Source: Palaemon carinicauda
Lineage: Eukaryota > Arthropoda > Malacostraca > Decapoda > Palaemonidae
DNA length: 64,000 bases
Reading direction: 5' to 3'
Assembly (NCBI RefSeq): GCF_036898095.1
Contig: NC_090751.1
Location: 85,603,628-85,667,627 of the forward strand
Below, one piece after another: positions 1 to 10,159 of this stretch. Below the pieces are notes generated by a model. It saw nothing but the letters and a program-made list of their open reading frames with translations, ran no database searches and was not told the DNA's origin. Position 1 is the stretch's first letter; every line of letters begins with the position of its first letter. The translations under genes and the position numbers were made by a program.

Positions 1-504
1 GCTAAGAATGAACTTCCTTCACGTCCTTGGCCTAGATCGTTTGAAATTCCTAGCCTTTCCAACATGGTAGGTAACGAGCTAGAAAGAGTTCTTTGCCCTG
101 TCAGAGCTCTGAGATATTATCTTAATAGGTCAAAACCTATTCGAGGACAGTCAGAAGCCTTATGGTGTGCAATCAAGAAACCTTCGATGCCCATGTCCAA
201 AAACGGGGTTTCGTATTATATAAGGCTTCTGATTAGAGAAGCCCATTCTCACATGAAGGAGGAAGACCTTGCTTTGCTGAAGGTAAGGACCCACGAAGTG
301 AGAGCCGTAGCCACTTCGATGGCCTTTAATAAGAACCGTTCTCTGCAGAGCATAATGGATGCAACTTATTGGAGGAGCAAGTCAGTGTTTGCATCATTTT
401 ATCTTAAAGATGTCCAGTCTCTTTACGAGAACTGCTACACCCTGGGACCATTCGTAGCAGCGAGTGCAGTAGTAGGTGAGGGCTCAGCCACTACATTCCC
501 TTAA
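1..504 (+). CDS. DIRS-like retrotransposon tyrosine recombinase, C-terminal part
   Basis: The frame is open from the first base to a TAA at 502-504 (167 codons), so it is cut by the window edge. It reads as the catalytic end of a tyrosine recombinase of the DIRS type, the enzyme that integrates these retroelements through a circular intermediate. Visible landmarks are LCPVRAL followed by RYYL, the HxxR box HEVR (within RTHEVRA), and YWRSKSVFASFYL. That last segment carries the Trp that often replaces the second His and the likely catalytic Tyr. The C-terminal tail LGPFVAAS is typical of crustacean copies. The first catalytic Arg would lie upstream of the window. This stretch has no stop or frameshift, so the copy is younger than the one at 1235-2710. 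It is transposon coding sequence, not a host gene. Confidence 0.75.
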   Translation, partial: AKNELPSRPWPRSFEIPSLSNMVGNELERVLCPVRALRYYLNRSKPIRGQSEALWCAIKKPSMPMSKNGVSYYIRLLIREAHSHMKEEDLALLKVRTHEVRAVATSMAFNKNRSLQSIMDATYWRSKSVFASFYLKDVQSLYENCYTLGPFVAASAVVGEGSATTFP

Positions 505-940
505 TCCCATAACCTTTTTTAACCTTTCTCTTGAATGCTTTTATTGTTGTTTTTATGGGTTGTTACGGTAGGCTAAGAAGCCTTCCGCATCCTTTTGATT
601 TGGCGGGTGGTCAATTCATTCTTGAGAAGCGCCTGGGTTAGAGGTTGTGTAGAGGTCCTTTAGTAGGGGTTGCAGCCCTATATACTTTAGCACCTTAGAG
701 TTGATTCAGCCTCCTAAGAGGAACGCTGCGCTCAGTAAGGAAGACGAACTTAATAAAGGCAGAGTAACGGTTCAAGTCGACTTCCTTACCAGGTACTTAT
801 TATTTCATTGTTATTTTGAGATAACTGATTATATGAAATACGGGATACTTAGCTATCCTTTAGTCATGTACACTGGTTTTCACCCACCCCCCTGGGTGTG
901 AATCAGCTACATGATTATCGGGTAAGTTTAATATTGAAAA
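505..940. other. 3' flank of the DIRS-like element, no gene seen
   Basis: This non-coding stretch follows the recombinase stop. It contains a GC-rich CACCCACCCCCCTGGGTGTG near 880-900 and a first copy of the motif CATGATTATCGGGTAAGT at 910-927. That motif recurs in the inverted-repeat module next door. It is probably the untranslated 3' part of the DIRS-like element. No credible gene was found on either strand. Confidence 0.4.
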
Positions 941-1234
941 ATGTTATTTTCATTAGTAAAATAAATTTTTGAATATACTTACCCGATAATCATGATTTAA
1001 TTGACCCTCCCTTCCTCCCCATAGAGAACCAGTGGACCGAGGAAAAATTGAGGAGGTGTCAACAAGAAGTACTGTAGTACCTGGCCACAGGTGGCGCTGG
1101 TGAGTACACCCCCTTCTAGTATAGTGATAGCTGGCGTATCCCTCCCGTAGAATTCTGTCGGGCAACGGAGTTGACAGCTACATGATTATCGGGTAAGTAT
1201 ATTCAAAAATTTATTTTACTAATGAAAATAACAT
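941..1234. repeat. 294-bp module with perfect 54-bp inverted ends
   Basis: Bases 941-994 are the exact reverse complement of 1181-1234 (beginning ATGTTATTTTCATTAGTAAA). They enclose about 186 bp of unique sequence. A third partial copy of the same end, in plus orientation, lies at about 910-930. The layout fits either a MITE or the inverted terminal and internal complementary repeats that DIRS elements use. The second is attractive because recombinase fragments lie on both sides. No transposase frame lies inside. The short frames here are not coding. Confidence 0.6.
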
Positions 1235-2710
1235 ATTGCCAAAAAAGCCCCGACTATATGAGCTTTGACAATCAACCTCTTCGCAACGTCCCTTTGCTGG
1301 AAACTGCCGGTGTACTGTTCACCAGTACCGGATCCCCAAGATATCAGGTAGGATGCCTTCCAACATCCATGGGACAGGTTGGACGTCTATGCATTTTCCC
1401 CATTTTGCCTAGTAAGAGCATCACAAGATCTCTCGATGACCCTCATAGCTCAGATGTGGTAGTATGCAGAATGGTTCCTGGGCATTCTACATCAGCTCAC
1501 AGAAGCCCCAAAAGAGCTACCACGTCTTCCAGAGCCATCCAAACAACCGCATGCAAGAATATTCCGCAAAGCCTTAGCTTCGCTAAAACTTCACGCCTGG
1601 AGGTAATCTAGCATTTCTTCTCAAAGAGAGGCTTTTTTGAACCAGTTGTGAAAAGGATGTCTGAGTACCTGTGTGGTTTTTCAGCCACCTTTTACCAGGC
1701 AAAGTGGTCTACTTTTTGTGGTTGGTGTCGTGGAAGAAGTATTGCTTCTCTTGAAGCCACTATCCTTGTGATAGCAGAGTTACTTGTATACCTCAGGGAG
1801 GAAAAAACTGCTCGATCTCAGCTGTAAAAGGCTGTTACTCAGTCTTGAGCCTAGCTTATAGATTGAAAAGAATCGACATTTCCCCTTTGACTGGATTATC
1901 TCTCCTCATACGGAGCTTTGAGCGCTCCTGCCCTCGGTCGGAAGTTAGACCTCTTTTTTTTTTTTTTTAATGTAGTATGTATACTAATAGTATTGAAAAT
2001 AGCCCCTTGTAAACCATTACGTCAGTCATCAGATCGTGACTTGACACTCAAGACGCTTTTTCTCCTAGCCATTCCTTCTGCAAAAAGAGTTAGCGAGCTA
2101 CTTGGTCTATCATACGACATCACCCATTCAAGGGGATGGGAGCTGGTGACACTCAGCTTTGTCCCTGAGTTTATTGCTAAGACCTAGAAACCACCTATAG
2201 TGGATCCTAGATTCGGGCCCTTCCGGATTGAGAGTGTACATTCTGTAACAGACAATCTAGATCAACGGTTATTATGCCCTATTAAGGCGCTGATGTCTTA
2301 TCTCTAAATAACCACAGGAGCTCGCCCACAAAATAACAGACTTTTCGTCAGCATGGGCAGGGTCAAGAGGAAAATAACATGCGATGCTATCTATGCCTGG
2401 ATTAGGCAAGTGATAGAGAGAGCTTTGGTTCCAGACTATAATCCTCAGACTTGAAGATCCAGAGATCATAACATCAGGGGTATAAGCACATCCCTGGCAT
2501 TCAAAAAGAACATCTCTGTGGCTCAGATTACAAGTTGTAATGTGGAAGTGTCAAACGACCTTTACAGCCAACTATCTGCAAGACATAGCCCATAGTAACC
2601 TGGACACTTTCTTCGTAGGTCCTGTGGTGGCTGCACAATATGTGATCGTAAGCACCTCGGCTCCATTGTAGGAGTTGGTTGAAGGCAGAGGTTACCTGAT
2701 ATAAGACTAG
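1235..2710 (+). pseudogene. degraded DIRS-like element: RNase H end plus tyrosine recombinase
   Basis: Reading across several frames gives a continuous DIRS-like protein trace. Around 1494-1610 is the segment joining RNase H to the recombinase (QLTEAPKELPRLPEPSKQ, then LASLKLHAWR). At about 2040-2190 is recombinase box I, with LKTLFLLAIPSAKRVSELLG containing the first catalytic Arg. At about 2270-2500 are LLCPIKALMSYL and then HNIRGISTSLAFKKN, the HxxR box. At about 2560-2680 are NYLQDI with the expected catalytic Tyr and FFVGPVVAAQY. Stops (for example after FIAKT and after MSYL), frame changes and a T-run near 1951-1968 show it is dead. It belongs to the same family as the frame at 1-504 but is much more decayed. 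Confidence 0.65.
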
Positions 2711-2849
2711 AATGAATGTGTGAGTGACTGGCCTTTTCGTCTATTATTCTCGTCTCTCTTGGGTTGCAGCAACTGAGGAACTCTGCAAGCTGACCTCCTC
2801 TAACTGCAGGTGAGTACCATTGTCCCTTGTGCAACCTGATACATGCATA

Positions 2850-5226
2850 CCGTATTTCCCGTATGATAAGACGCTACAAGTGGTAAGACACACCCCAAAA
2901 TCAGCCAAGAAATTTTTTTGAAAAAAAAAATTGACGATTTTAAAGCCTACCTACCGACCTTTGTCGGCGACTGCAGTGCGATTCTTCGCACGTTACAGTA
3001 AATAGTGTTGACTGTATTTTGGCCGTATTATGAAATATATTAGGTTAATATTAATTAGCTACAGACCGGTTACCCAAATTCTTTTAACATATTCATATAA
3101 AAATCACCAAACCAGTCTTTGTTTCCTCCATAATGCTTAACACGCAGCATGTTTACAAAGCGTAACACAGCGTATTTAGCGTTTGTTTACATCCAACATG
3201 TTTGTCCACAAGAAATCAGTATGACAAATGTTACTGATCAAATTTCGGTACAGAGTAAAATTCCAGTAATATTTCTCAAATTTTCTATGTAGAAAGTTTC
3301 ATATAAAACTAATCATTGATCAAATAAAGAATTCTCTCTGAATTCCAATACTGTATGTAGAATATTTTTCCTGCTGTTCAAGGTCTAGAGAATTTTTCAC
3401 TAACCTGGTAACACTACACTCGCAGTTGTTTTGTCAAGGCCGTGTTCAATGGCTATCTACAGTATTTATATTATTTCAGAACTCAAGCAATACTATTTGT
3501 ATAATTTCAGAACTCAGGCAATAAAGTAATCATTACAATATTTTTTTCTATTACAAAATAACAAATTTCAGACATCTAATCATCCTCAAATCCGGAAAAA
3601 TCATTGTTGCTATTGTCGCTATCCGTAGTCAATTCCGGGTCATCCATATCGATGTCACTTTCTTCATAGAGAAATTCATCCTCATTTCCATTCATCGCAT
3701 TACAGTACTTATTCCGCATTTCTTAAATGATTTTACTACAATCTCTTCCTTGATAGCAGCCCTTGACATCTTCACCCATTCACAGACTTGTGTGATAGAA
3801 GGTCTCTTGAGTCATCCTGTTGGCTTTACTTCATGGTTACCAGCAGCCATCCACTTGCTCCACTCCTCACGCACATTAATCTTTAAAGGGCTTGTTGAGG
3901 GAGACATCTAATGGTTGTAGCTGTGATGTTAAACCACCTGGGATCATTGCTTGTTTTGTTTTTAATTGCTGGAGTTTTTTCTTCGTGGTTTCAGTTTCGT
4001 GGGCTCTAAATTGATCCCAAACTAATAATGCTGGTTTCTTAAGAAAACTTCCAGGACGTCGTGACCATACCGTTTCAAGCCACAGTTTGACCCCGGCTTC
4101 GTCCATCCATCCTTTAGGGTGAACATGAATAAGTACACCAGCTGGGATTTTATCCTTTGGCACGGTTTTTCGTTTGAAAATAAGTAGCGGTGGAAGTTTT
4201 CTGCCATCTGCACAGCAGGCCAAAACAACTGTTAAGCGAGATTTCTCATGGCCAGTTGTTTTTATTGTCACGGTCTTCGCTCCTTTTCTTTCCACGCTTC
4301 TATTTGATGGAACAACGAAAGTCAACGGTACTTCACCCATTTCATAATCTATCTCTTTTCTAGCATTTATTACGTATCTGTGGAATTCTAGCACTTTATC
4401 CTCGTATTCTGTAGGCAACTTCTGTGCAATCCTGGTCTTCACTATCATACACAGACCGTTTCATTTCATGAAACGGTAGCACCAAGACGATGATCCAGTA
4501 AACTCATTTACTGGTATGTTTCTTTCTGCTGCCAGTCTCTTTGCTTCTTCCATTATCATCTGCGTTGACAACGCGTATCCTTTGTTTCGCTGTTCTTCTA
4601 CCCACGTTTTTGTTATTTCTTCGAGTTGTGGAAATTTTGCTTCCTTATAGCACAGGCCATGTTTCTCCTTTCTCGTTTTCTTTAATTCCTCTTCTTGCTT
4701 CCTCTATTCTCTGATCCTTTTTTCAGTTGGTGGCGGTCTGAAGAGCCTCTCAGCTGCTCTGTTGCTGTGTTGTTTTGCATAATCGATAACTTGCAGCTTA
4801 TAACGAACATTATATGATTGCCTTCTCTGATTTGATGCCATTCTTGGACGAGTGTTGTCTAATGAATAACAGTGAAGAAGACGAGGGAGATGGCGTCGTC
4901 TGCTTGGATGCTGTTAGTTGGCATGTTTGCGTGTAGGTGGTGTTGTGAGTCATCAGCTGTTCACCAAAACAAACAGTTTGGCAAATTCATAACAATCGGT
5001 ATTAAAAAATATACAGTATTGTTAACTTAATTAAACAAAGTATAATAACAACATAAATTGATTTATTTATTACATATGAATGATAAGTCCAAGCTTATAT
5101 TTTAGGTCTGATGAGTGCAAGTGCTTGTATGTCAATACAATTTTACCTTACAGTATTAAGACGCAGGGTGATTTTTGGGAACAATTTTCAGGAAAAAAGG
5201 TGCGTCGTATCACACAGGAAATATGG
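2850..5226 (-). mobile_element. pogo/Tigger-like DNA transposon with matching terminal inverted repeats
   Basis: The element is flanked by TA dinucleotides (2848-2849 and 5227-5228), the expected target duplication of the Tc1/mariner superfamily. The left end starts CCGTATTTCCCGTATGATAA (2850) and the right end is its imperfect complement (5202-5226, ending ATTTCC-like CAGGAAATATGG). About 21 of 25 bases pair, including a shared GACGC/GCGTC inner block. At 2.38 kb it has the length of an autonomous pogo/Tigger element, and the transposase remnant lies inside on the minus strand. The boundaries therefore look complete although the gene is dead. The element is single-copy here because it lies outside the duplicated part. 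Confidence 0.75.
3576..4841 (-). pseudogene. pogo-family (POGK-like) DDE transposase, inactivated
   Basis: The reading frame starts at an ATG at 4841-4839 (MASNQRRQSYNVRYK) and runs through an N-terminal helix-turn-helix, a CENP-B-like second helix-turn-helix (LEEITKTWVEEQ to SWCYRFMK), the DDE core and an acidic tail ending FSGFEDD. The core shows TVTIKTTGHEKS, VVLACCADG, LLIFKRKTVP and QPLDVSLNKPFKD. Three kinds of lesion are visible. An in-frame TAG follows RIRE (Trp expected), and a TGA follows RFMK (Arg expected, a CpG-type change). The first catalytic Asp is replaced by Gly in YEMGEVPLTF, while the second (LLVWDQFRAH) and third (QPLD) remain. Further frame loss follows NKPFKD. In life such proteins cut and paste the element between its terminal repeats. 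This one cannot. Confidence 0.85.
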
Positions 5227-5541
5227 TATATATTTTTATTGTCCCCGATATCCCTGCGAGAGGGAATCTGACAATGTCTGGGTTAAGTGTGGAGTTTAGC
5301 TACAAGTATTACCTTACTTGGTCTAGTCACTTTGCTGAGTTCTCACAGATTCACTGGATTGCCCAGGCCATTAAATCTCTCATACATTTGGAGAATTAGC
5401 AAGGTTTCAGGGTGTATCGGGTGTATCTCTTGAGCTCGTGGGAAGCACAGATTAACACTCCGGACAGAAAGCAGCTAGTTGGTTTTAGGACTTCCACCTA
5501 AAGAGTGTAAAGAGTGAAAGGGTTTGTATTCGTGTGGGAAC
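5227..5541. other. no gene recognised
   Basis: These 315 bp between the Tigger-like element and the next inverted-repeat module show no convincing frame, repeat or signal. The last 80 bp may be the outer flank of a DIRS-type end. Confidence 0.4.
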
Positions 5542-5836
5542 AAATGACGAATTTTGAAATAATTTCTATTTTTTCTAACTATACAAACGTTGAGCTATTT
5601 ACACATACCTGACTCGCCATCACCTAACCCCTGGGAAAGTCCTACCTGCAATGTAAAAAGTGACGTTACTCAACCCCTGCTATCCCCCCTCCCGCTAACT
5701 AACGGTGGGTTGTTATACCTCGCTAAAAAGTTTTTTTTTTGGTAGTTTTCAGCATTTGCCGAAATGACATCCACCGTAAAGAGGTCAAGGTTCGTATCAT
5801 TAGGAAAAATAAAAATTATTTCCAAGTTTGTCATAT
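5542..5836. repeat. 295-bp module with about 35-bp inverted ends
   Basis: Bases 5542-5576 (AAATGACGAATTTTGAAATA and onward) pair imperfectly with 5801-5836 in reverse complement, about 28 of 35 bases. They enclose about 225 bp that include a C-rich tract near 5680-5695 and a T-run at 5731-5740. Size and architecture match the module at 941-1234 although the sequence differs. It could be a MITE or a solo terminal region of a DIRS-like element. It sits at the broken 3' end of the gag-protease remnant and may have interrupted it. Confidence 0.45.
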
Positions 5837-8340
5837 TTGTGGCAATTGAGTCAATGGAACATAGCAGTCACTTTTCCTATCTCCCCAGTGAGCATTTGTA
5901 GGTGTGTCTGCAACCGGATCTATCAGGATATTGAAGGTGATTACTGGAGGTACAGAACCATGCTGGTTCTGTTTAGCTAGTAGACCCTGGTTCACCCCAT
6001 GGTGCACTACATAGAACACTCTTGGGATGAATGTCATTCCATGCAGTATTGGGGTCAATAGTACAGTATGTGTGGTCTTAGGTCCTGTTTGCCCTAAATC
6101 CTTCAGTCTGATGATGTCGGGCACCATCAGCAGCTGACATTTTTGTACCACACTCGATGAGATGAGATTGACTTTATCTCCGGAGACATAGAGAGCATCA
6201 AATACTCCGTTATGTACCCTCAGCAAGTTCACTGGAACAACCATTAGTGGGACAGGAGTCTGTTGTGCCAGGTTAACCCTACAAATGGTTTTCAGTATGT
6301 CCTCATTTTGTGCTTTATCCTTCAAGTAGTCAATAGGAGAAGCTTTGGCCAGTGTCAGAAACAGGTTATCACTGGCCAATCCTGAAAGGGTCATTGGGTG
6401 CACAAAGATTTCAAAAGGTTGTGAGGTAACTTCAGAAATTGAGATTTCTTAGGCGGCTACCCACAGTAAATACTAGAAGCAAGCTTTGTAACACACCCTC
6501 CTTCAATGTAGCCCATTTTCTACCCTGAGGACCTGGTGTTTAATGTCCTTTGGTACTCCTCTGTACCAGTGGACTTCTTGCTCAAGAAGAAGCACAGGGC
6601 TCCCTACTGTTTCAATTTTCACTGCTACTGGTTCAAGCAGAGCATGACTACTGGGTTTAGGTAGCTCTTAACAGGTACTGCCCTCCACTTAGAGTCTGGG
6701 CTGCAGTGGCTTCCCTCCAAAGGCTGCTGACAGTAGCTCACTTCTGATTGGATGACATAAAGGATACCTAGAGGGTGTTTGCTGCTCACACTGAGCAACA
6801 TGGTGGCTAGCTGAAACACAGCACAAACATGAGTTCGGATGTCTAAGGCACTCATTACAATATATGTGTGGCCTGGTCTCTTGCACAAAGTGTAGTACCT
6901 CCTCTTGGACTAAGAAGACCTATTGGGTGTGTGCAATGGTGGCAGACGCACTTCCACAGGCACAGGCTTTGTAATGGATCGAGATGTGTAAGGATGGGCA
7001 CGCACAGGAGAAGGTACATGCTTAGGAGCAGCTAGGGCCGTGCCATAACTGACCCACGTGACCAATGGCCAGATAATCCTCTGGCTTCTAGCTCCTCCTC
7101 CTGTTAGCCTTATCGAGGGCACCCAGCAGGTGGTCTGATGGCTGGTAGAAACATTGATGGTTGTCAGGGAATATTCCAACAAATTTGCCACTGCACTGGG
7201 TACAGTTTTGAGGAGCTTCTTATTCATCTCTATCTGGTCTAAACTATGATGAGGGTAGGCAGACTGGTCCAGGGACGCTAATGCACAGCGTAACTTTTCA
7301 GCAGTTCGCCCTCCTTCCAGGTGGTTCAGTTGAAACAGGTTCTCCCTCCAGAATCCAGTCTTTCTTTGGCTCATCAATACCAATTGAGGAGACTTATTAT
7401 TTTTTAGGAGGTCTCAGACAGCTCAAAGGCTGAAAAGGCATGTTTAATCTCCCCAGCCAGGAACCTTCCTTGTTTAGCTTCACTTATCATATCTGCTGGT
7501 GCAGTATGCCTCAAAATCTTTCAGGAAATGGGAGAAGTTGGGGCCAGGTTTCGACTGGAAGACCCCAGGCTTCGGGCTCTTCCGTATAATCGAGAGCCTT
7601 TACCAAGTCAGACATATGGGTGTCTGACCCTAAGGTTCTTGCATCCTCGCCTGAGGTGTTGTCAACTGTGCTGATGCCAGAGCAGGAGCTTGAGTGATCA
7701 CCAGAGGAGTCGCTACCAGGATCTTCCTCGCTGGATAATGTCTTTGTTACTGACTATACTGTTGAGTCTGGTCTCCTCTAGACCTAGGCCTTGGGTCTCT
7801 GCTTGGGGATGGTCCCAGTTTTGGCAGCATCTGAATCAACTGTAGATGCAGGAACCATTTCCTGTCTGCCGTTCTGATTCTGGTCAGCCAGGAAGCCAAA
7901 AACTGACTCCCTTTTCCACCAACATGTGTGTCAAGTGGGGTAAAAGGGTTATTAACTGGAACAGGTGTGTGGTCCAAGAAATACTGGAGACTCCCAGAAA
8001 CTTGCTACAGATTGAGGTACTACCATGAACCCTGGAATGGGCTGGAGTTCACCAATTGCTCAACCCCCTCCTGTCACTTGGAGTGCTAGACCATTGACAT
8101 AAGGCCTAGGCGGGGTAGTGGAGATAGCATTGGTCATTACAGTTGTCATGACCCTAGTGGCAAGAGGGCACGACGGTGCGACTTGGTCTCCTGTGTTACC
8201 AATTGGAGCTTCAGGGATTTAATGTAGCAATTAAATCATCTACAAGACAAGTGACCCGAGTCTCTCGATATCCTGCTTAAGCTTTCTCTTGGTCTTGTGA
8301 TCCTTTGAAGATGACCATGCTATGTCACCGAAAGTTTTTT
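5837..8340 (-). pseudogene. gag-protease remnant of an LTR-type (BEL/Pao-like) retroelement
   Basis: Read on the minus strand, the order is gag then protease. Around 8300 is a charged helical segment (KQDIERLGSL). A Pro-rich stretch follows. At 7560-6910 is a gag core (NFSHFLKDFEAYCTSRYDK, then GRTAEKLRCALASLDQSAYP). At 6900-6690 are Cys/His zinc-knuckle traces (YYTLCKRPGH, CNECLRHPNSC, SHHVAQC). At 6403-5840 is a segment resembling a retroviral-type aspartic protease, with ALYVSGDKVNLISSSVV where the family has D-S/T-G; the catalytic Asp has become Val. Stops and frame shifts occur throughout, and no reverse transcriptase follows. The BEL/Pao assignment rests on the zinc-knuckle pattern and is tentative. 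The right copy at 61912-64000 showed no difference in the parts compared. Confidence 0.5.
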
Positions 8341-9089
8341 CTTCCCGGATCTGGACACCTATTAGATGTAAGTGGTGGGATTAGGGTTGTTAACCCAATA
8401 GTAAGTTTGCAGTGCACGGTATTCCCGTCTGCAGCCCACTAACCATGAACAACGAGCACGATCAGCTATGAAAGAGAAAACAGCTGACTACTCGGTCTCA
8501 TCCTCTACTGTATATGAGAGGAAAGGTTGAAGTTCCAAGTCCTGTTTGGAGCAGTAATCGGCAGCAAACCGATCACGATGTGAGTCCCAAATATGGCACT
8601 CCCTGGGACCCAAACACATTCGTCAAGATCATGATCCCCCTGATGTTGTGATAAAGGTGCCCGATAGTGTAGGAGTGACTACACACTGGCTAGTGATGGC
8701 ATGTACCCAAACATATTTTCTTGTGAGAATAACTATACTGTATTGCAGTATATATTCGTGCCTTAAATCATGAGGCGAGAGGTTACATATAGAAAGCATT
8801 CCCATCTGAGAATATGTTTCGGTGCATGATGCACTCACTCTTCCATGACTTCTGGGTCACAAAATCACAGTTTCTGTATGATTGGTAAATACGATCATGG
8901 ATTGAGATGTTTCGTCTTTATGGGAACATTCTGATTGTGTTCTCTCTTAGCATGACAAGTCTCCTTGCAGTTATTCTGCACAGTTGTTGTTTCCCATAGG
9001 ATTGGCCATGTATAGCTATAGCTGTCAGCTACGATTGGGAACCACATGATCGGAAACTGAGATCGCTGGTCGCGAAAGGTAAGCATGCA
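8341..9089. other. no gene recognised
   Basis: These 750 bp upstream (minus sense) of the gag remnant have only short unsupported frames. They may be the untranslated leader of the retroelement. The right copy (about 61163-61911) showed no difference where checked. Confidence 0.35.
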
Positions 9090-9540
9090 ATAAACAGCCG
9101 CGATTGGGAATCTTGCTATCTTTGGCCACGATTGGGAATCCTGTTATTGATGGTCACAATTGGGAATCCTGCTATTGCTGGCCGCGATCTTGAATCATGC
9201 TATTGTCTATTGCAATTGGAAATTATGCTGTTGCCAGCTGCTCAGTCTCTACAATATTTACAACAGGTGGAAATCACTGCCAAATCTTTGCTCAGACAGT
9301 AAGGTGAGGACTGAGTGACCAGATCAATAAACTGTATCCTTATTTCTTTAAACTAGGAGTAAGAGTAGTTGTACAGTATAAGGATTCAGTCATGCTGTTG
9401 CCAGCCACAATTGGGAATCATGCTATCAGTGATCGGGATCAGGAATCATGCTATTGCTGGCTACAATCGGGAATTATGCTATTGCCGGCCGCGATTGGGA
9501 ATTATGCTATTGCCGGCCGCGATTGTGAATCATGCAAGGA
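9090..9540. repeat. degenerate 27-28-bp minisatellite in two blocks
   Basis: Units resembling GCCGCGATTGGGAATCATGC followed by TATTGCTG recur at about 9090-9235 and 9389-9538. The 150 bp between the blocks do not repeat. Units vary by substitution and a few indels, so the array is old, but the last two units in the second block (GCTATTGCCGGCCGCGATTG) are nearly identical. The frames in it simply follow the repeat and are not genes. Confidence 0.7.
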
Positions 9541-9593
9541 GGAACTCCCTCTTTCTCAGATGATAGTTACTTTCAAGTCACCAGATAACTAGC

Positions 9594-10150
9594 TCATTTA
9601 TTCCCGCTACATGTTCCTTCCCAACCCTTTTTTGTGCCAAAGAGGAGGAAGAGGATGTTACTTAAGTACAGCACTCTGATCTTGCAGTCTCGTGAGACTG
9701 TCTGATTCCTCTGCATGGTTTTATGGGAGGAGCAGTGCTGCACTGAAACCAACCCCGAGTGAGGAGGGTTTTGGTTCAAGATAAAGGGCTTACGCTCCTG
9801 CATAAGTGATCAGCAAGACTGAGCATGAGCACTGTTGGTCAAGAAGAGGACATCCCCCCTTGTCACTTTCTGCCTCAGGACGTTTTGGTGATAACTGCTT
9901 AGAATCCCTTTATGGGCCAATACTGCTTCCAGTGGCTCAGGTCTCAAGAGAATGAGCATACACACTAGCCCTCGGAGCTCGGTTCTCACAAGAATATGCA
10001 CATGACACGCACTTGTTCCCAGTGCTTGGTTCCCTTGAGAACTAACTCCCAGTGCTCAATTCTTACGAGAGTGAGCGCACGCTCTAGCAACTGGGGCTTA
10101 CATACTATCGGTGTTCTTTTCTTACAAGTACAACTAGTTTGAATAAAAGC
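9594..10150. repeat. degenerate 35-45-bp tandem repeat region
   Basis: Within about 9930-10100, phrases such as GGCTCAGGTCTCAAGAGAAT, GAGCTCGGTTCTCACAAGAA, GTGCTTGGTTCCCTTGAGAA and GTGCTCAATTCTTACGAGAG recur at roughly 35-50-bp spacing. The rest (9594-9930) shows no gene. It precedes the DIRS reverse transcriptase remnant and could be its decayed 5' or gag region. Confidence 0.4.
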
Positions 10151-10159
10151 CGGTTCTTT

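Noticed and set aside
9369..9592. Two overlapping Cys-rich 64-66-codon frames (IGNHAI.. repeats)
   Set aside because: They follow the 27-28-bp minisatellite unit and have no other support.
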